Assembly (NCBI GenBank): GCA_016463455.1
Contig: JAEMRG010000003.1
Span: 9,291-24,887 of the forward strand
DNA length: 15,597 nucleotides
DNA from: Rhodoferax sp.
GTDB taxonomy: Bacteria; Pseudomonadota; Gammaproteobacteria; Burkholderiales; Burkholderiaceae_C
Reading direction: 5' to 3'
The position numbers were made by a program, and so were the translations under genes. The notes under the pieces were generated by a model. That model ran no database searches. It worked only from the letters and a program-made list of their open reading frames with translations, and was not told the origin of the DNA. Shown here piece by piece: positions 14,010 through 15,597 of this stretch (position 1 is the first letter of the stretch; every line of letters begins with the position of its first letter).

Positions 14010-15597
14010 TTACGCCAACACATTGAGGCCATCGCCTTGCCCATTGGCCGACCTGGCGGCCGCAATGACAGGCGCTGCGGCTTCTGACTTATTGCTCTTT
14101 TCGCCTTGCTCACCTTTGAACTTTCGACCGGGTGTCGAATTTCCGCCGGATTGACGGCCTGAATCCCCATTCACTACAACTGAAGCAACTGTTGTGCCAG
14201 TTTGTGTCAGCGTGTCGCGTAAGCGGGCCGAGCCTTGGGCCATCAATTCTCGGGTCACGGCATTATCTGAAGTGAATATGGCATCTAGGCCTCTGGCGTG
14301 CATATCGAGTTCGACATCGATGCGGCCCAGCGCAGCGGGTTGCATGCGCAGTTGCATCTTCCATTGGCCGCGCTCAATTTGGGCCATCAGGCGCTTGGCC
14401 ATGGCCTCGCCCAGTTGGTCGGCTACCTCTTGGTACTGGGCAGCGCGTTGTTCGGCCAGGGCTTGGGGGGTGGTGACTTGCGCTTTGTCGACGGCCAGGC
14501 TGTGCGACAGGTTGCTTGCCGAGCCCGCCGCTGCGCTGAGCGGCACGGTCGGCTCAGCATCCGATTTTTGGGCCTGTTGTTCTTGTAGGGCTTCCAGAAC
14601 CAGTCCCGATGGCACCTCGATGCGCACACTTTCCCACAGGCTGTGGGCGCGCGCCTGGTGCAATGCTTGTGCGGCACCGGCCCCTTGTGCGGCCAGGGCG
14701 CTTGGCGCTGATGGCGTCGTGTCCTTCGCAGGGAACACCGCCGCGACGCCTACGCTTTGGCTTGCCAATGGCGCTATACCCGTAGCGAGCTGTGGCTGCG
14801 CGGCGCTTGCCAAAGCGGGGGTCCCCGCCTGCGCGTTGAGCCCCGCCGGAGCGGTACCGGCGCTTGCGGCCTGGACTTGTAGTTTGGCCAGCAGGGCATT
14901 GCGTGCCTCGTCGCCGGAATCGGGCAATTGGCCATTGGCTTGCATTTGCGCGACCAATTTGGCTTGCGTATCACTCAGGGCTGGCCTGGGGCTTTGCGCC
15001 AGACCCGCGAGCGTGTCGGAGACTTTTTGCCCGGCCAGCAAGGCCGACCAATCAATAGCCTTGGATTTACCTGCCATCTGGGCCAGACGCTGGGTAATCG
15101 CTTGGTCTGGCGGCAAGAGGCGAATTTGCAAGTCGGCTTGTGGCTTGTCGGGTACTTCTTCTTCGGCTGCGACCGCGACCGCGACCGCGACCGCGCTCAG
15201 GAGCACGCTGGCCTGGCTAGTACCTTTGGCGCCTGCAGGGACTACCGCCTTCGTATCGATCAGGCTGGCCGGTGGGCTGCTGCCAGATTTTTCTATGCTC
15301 AGACTGGTCAGGGTCACAGCGGACTCGCCTAGCTCGGTGGCTTGCTGCAACGCCGTCATGCCCAGACCCGCGTGCACGGCTGCGGCAAGGGCCGCGGCAG
15401 CCAGGGCGTCCGGACTCAGCGCTGAAGGGGCAAGCTGCGTGCTGCGTACTTCGAGCGGGGCTGCGCTGCCCAAGGCCGCTGGAGCTGTCTCTGTGCCTTG
15501 CAGCTCAAGCCGGTTTGCAGGGCCCACGGCTACTGGGGCCGCCTCTGTGCCTTGCAGCTCAAGCCGGTTTGCAGGGCCCACGGCTACTGGGGCCGCC
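14010..15597 (-). CDS. fliK: Flagellar hook-length control protein FliK (5' end beyond the window)
   Basis: About 528 residues are visible, and the N-terminus lies outside the window. The C-terminal Flg_hook domain (nucleotides about 14172-14420) has QWKMQLRMQPAALGRIDVEL and RLRDTLTQTG, the pattern LxPxxLGxVxVxL expected of FliK. It is followed by a Gly/Ser/Lys-rich tail. The long N-terminal part is Ala/Gln/Pro-rich with low complexity, as expected for the molecular-ruler region. Close to the window edge it carries 18-residue repeats. FliK is exported, measures hook length and triggers FlhB switching. The GTG at 15581 is a Val codon inside the repeat and not a start. It precedes fliL by 53 bp. 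Confidence 0.92.
   Translation of the reverse strand, partial: AAPVAVGPANRLELQGTEAAPVAVGPANRLELQGTETAPAALGSAAPLEVRSTQLAPSALSPDALAAAALAAAVHAGLGMTALQQATELGESAVTLTSLSIEKSGSSPPASLIDTKAVVPAGAKGTSQASVLLSAVAVAVAVAAEEEVPDKPQADLQIRLLPPDQAITQRLAQMAGKSKAIDWSALLAGQKVSDTLAGLAQSPRPALSDTQAKLVAQMQANGQLPDSGDEARNALLAKLQVQAASAGTAPAGLNAQAGTPALASAAQPQLATGIAPLASQSVGVAAVFPAKDTTPSAPSALAAQGAGAAQALHQARAHSLWESVRIEVPSGLVLEALQEQQAQKSDAEPTVPLSAAAGSASNLSHSLAVDKAQVTTPQALAEQRAAQYQEVADQLGEAMAKRLMAQIERGQWKMQLRMQPAALGRIDVELDMHARGLDAIFTSDNAVTRELMAQGSARLRDTLTQTGTTVASVVVNGDSGRQSGGNSTPGRKFKGEQGEKSNKSEAAAPVIAAARSANGQGDGLNVLA
15169..15195 (-). repeat. GCGACC hexamer microsatellite in fliK
   Basis: Four perfect copies of GCGACC plus GCG encode alternating Val-Ala (AVAVAVAVA) in FliK. 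In-frame hexamer slippage would change the length by two residues without a frameshift. Confidence 0.85.
15491..15597 (-). repeat. 54-bp tandem repeat in fliK
   Basis: Bases 15491-15543 and 15545-15597 are identical over all 53 visible positions, giving a 54-bp period and an 18-residue unit (GPANRLELQGTE plus six residues). A diverged third unit (GSAAPLEVRSTQLAPSAL) follows at about 15419-15472. The array runs off the window edge, so the copy number is unknown. The identity points to recent duplication in the ruler region of FliK. Confidence 0.9.

Noticed and set aside
13165..14154. Plus-strand open frame opposite fliL and the end of fliK (329 codons)
   Set aside because: Low-complexity translation with a Cys run that mirrors the Ala codons of FliL; antisense shadow.

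Overview
The window looks like a GC-rich betaproteobacterial chromosome, most likely Burkholderiales and possibly Comamonadaceae. This rests on the protein style and a polar-type flagellar cluster paired with a sigma-54 activator. No rRNA, tRNA, insertion sequence or CRISPR array was seen, and the genus cannot be fixed from this window alone.

The right two thirds (about 5.6-15.6 kb, minus strand) is one tightly packed flagellar operon. Read in transcription order it is fliK (5' end outside the window), fliL, fliM, fliN, fliO, fliP, fliQ, fliR and flhB. These genes cover hook-length control (FliK), a motor-associated membrane protein (FliL), C-ring switch proteins (FliM, FliN) and the type III export gate (FliO, FliP, FliQ, FliR, FlhB). 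FlhB lies directly behind FliR. Three further genes continue without a break: a membrane protein with a degenerate AAA-like N-terminus and a SPOR-like C-terminus (7158-8660), a 149-residue protein of unknown function (6712-7161), and a histidine-rich single-pass coiled-coil protein (5627-6676). ATGA overlaps join flhB to the first and the first to the second, so they look like an undescribed accessory module of this export/motor operon.

Convergent to that operon, on the plus strand (4456-5595), is a sigma-54 activator. It has a FleQ-like C-terminus but no N-terminal receiver domain, and is a good candidate regulator of the flagellar genes. An AT-rich divergent intergenic region (4181-4455) lies behind it, with two inverted repeats and candidate promoters.

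The left 4.2 kb (minus strand) is a three-gene cassette of repeat and chaperone-like proteins: an 11-repeat Sel1 protein, a J-domain protein with a phospholipase-D-like N-terminus lacking the catalytic HKD residues, and a protein built from about fifteen 25-residue Trp-rich repeats. The Sel1 plus J-domain pairing recalls the E. coli ybeQ-djlB-ybeT-djlC-hscC neighbourhood. An Hsp70-family gene may therefore lie just beyond the left edge, but that is inference. This cassette and the flagellar accessory module are the least explained parts of the window.
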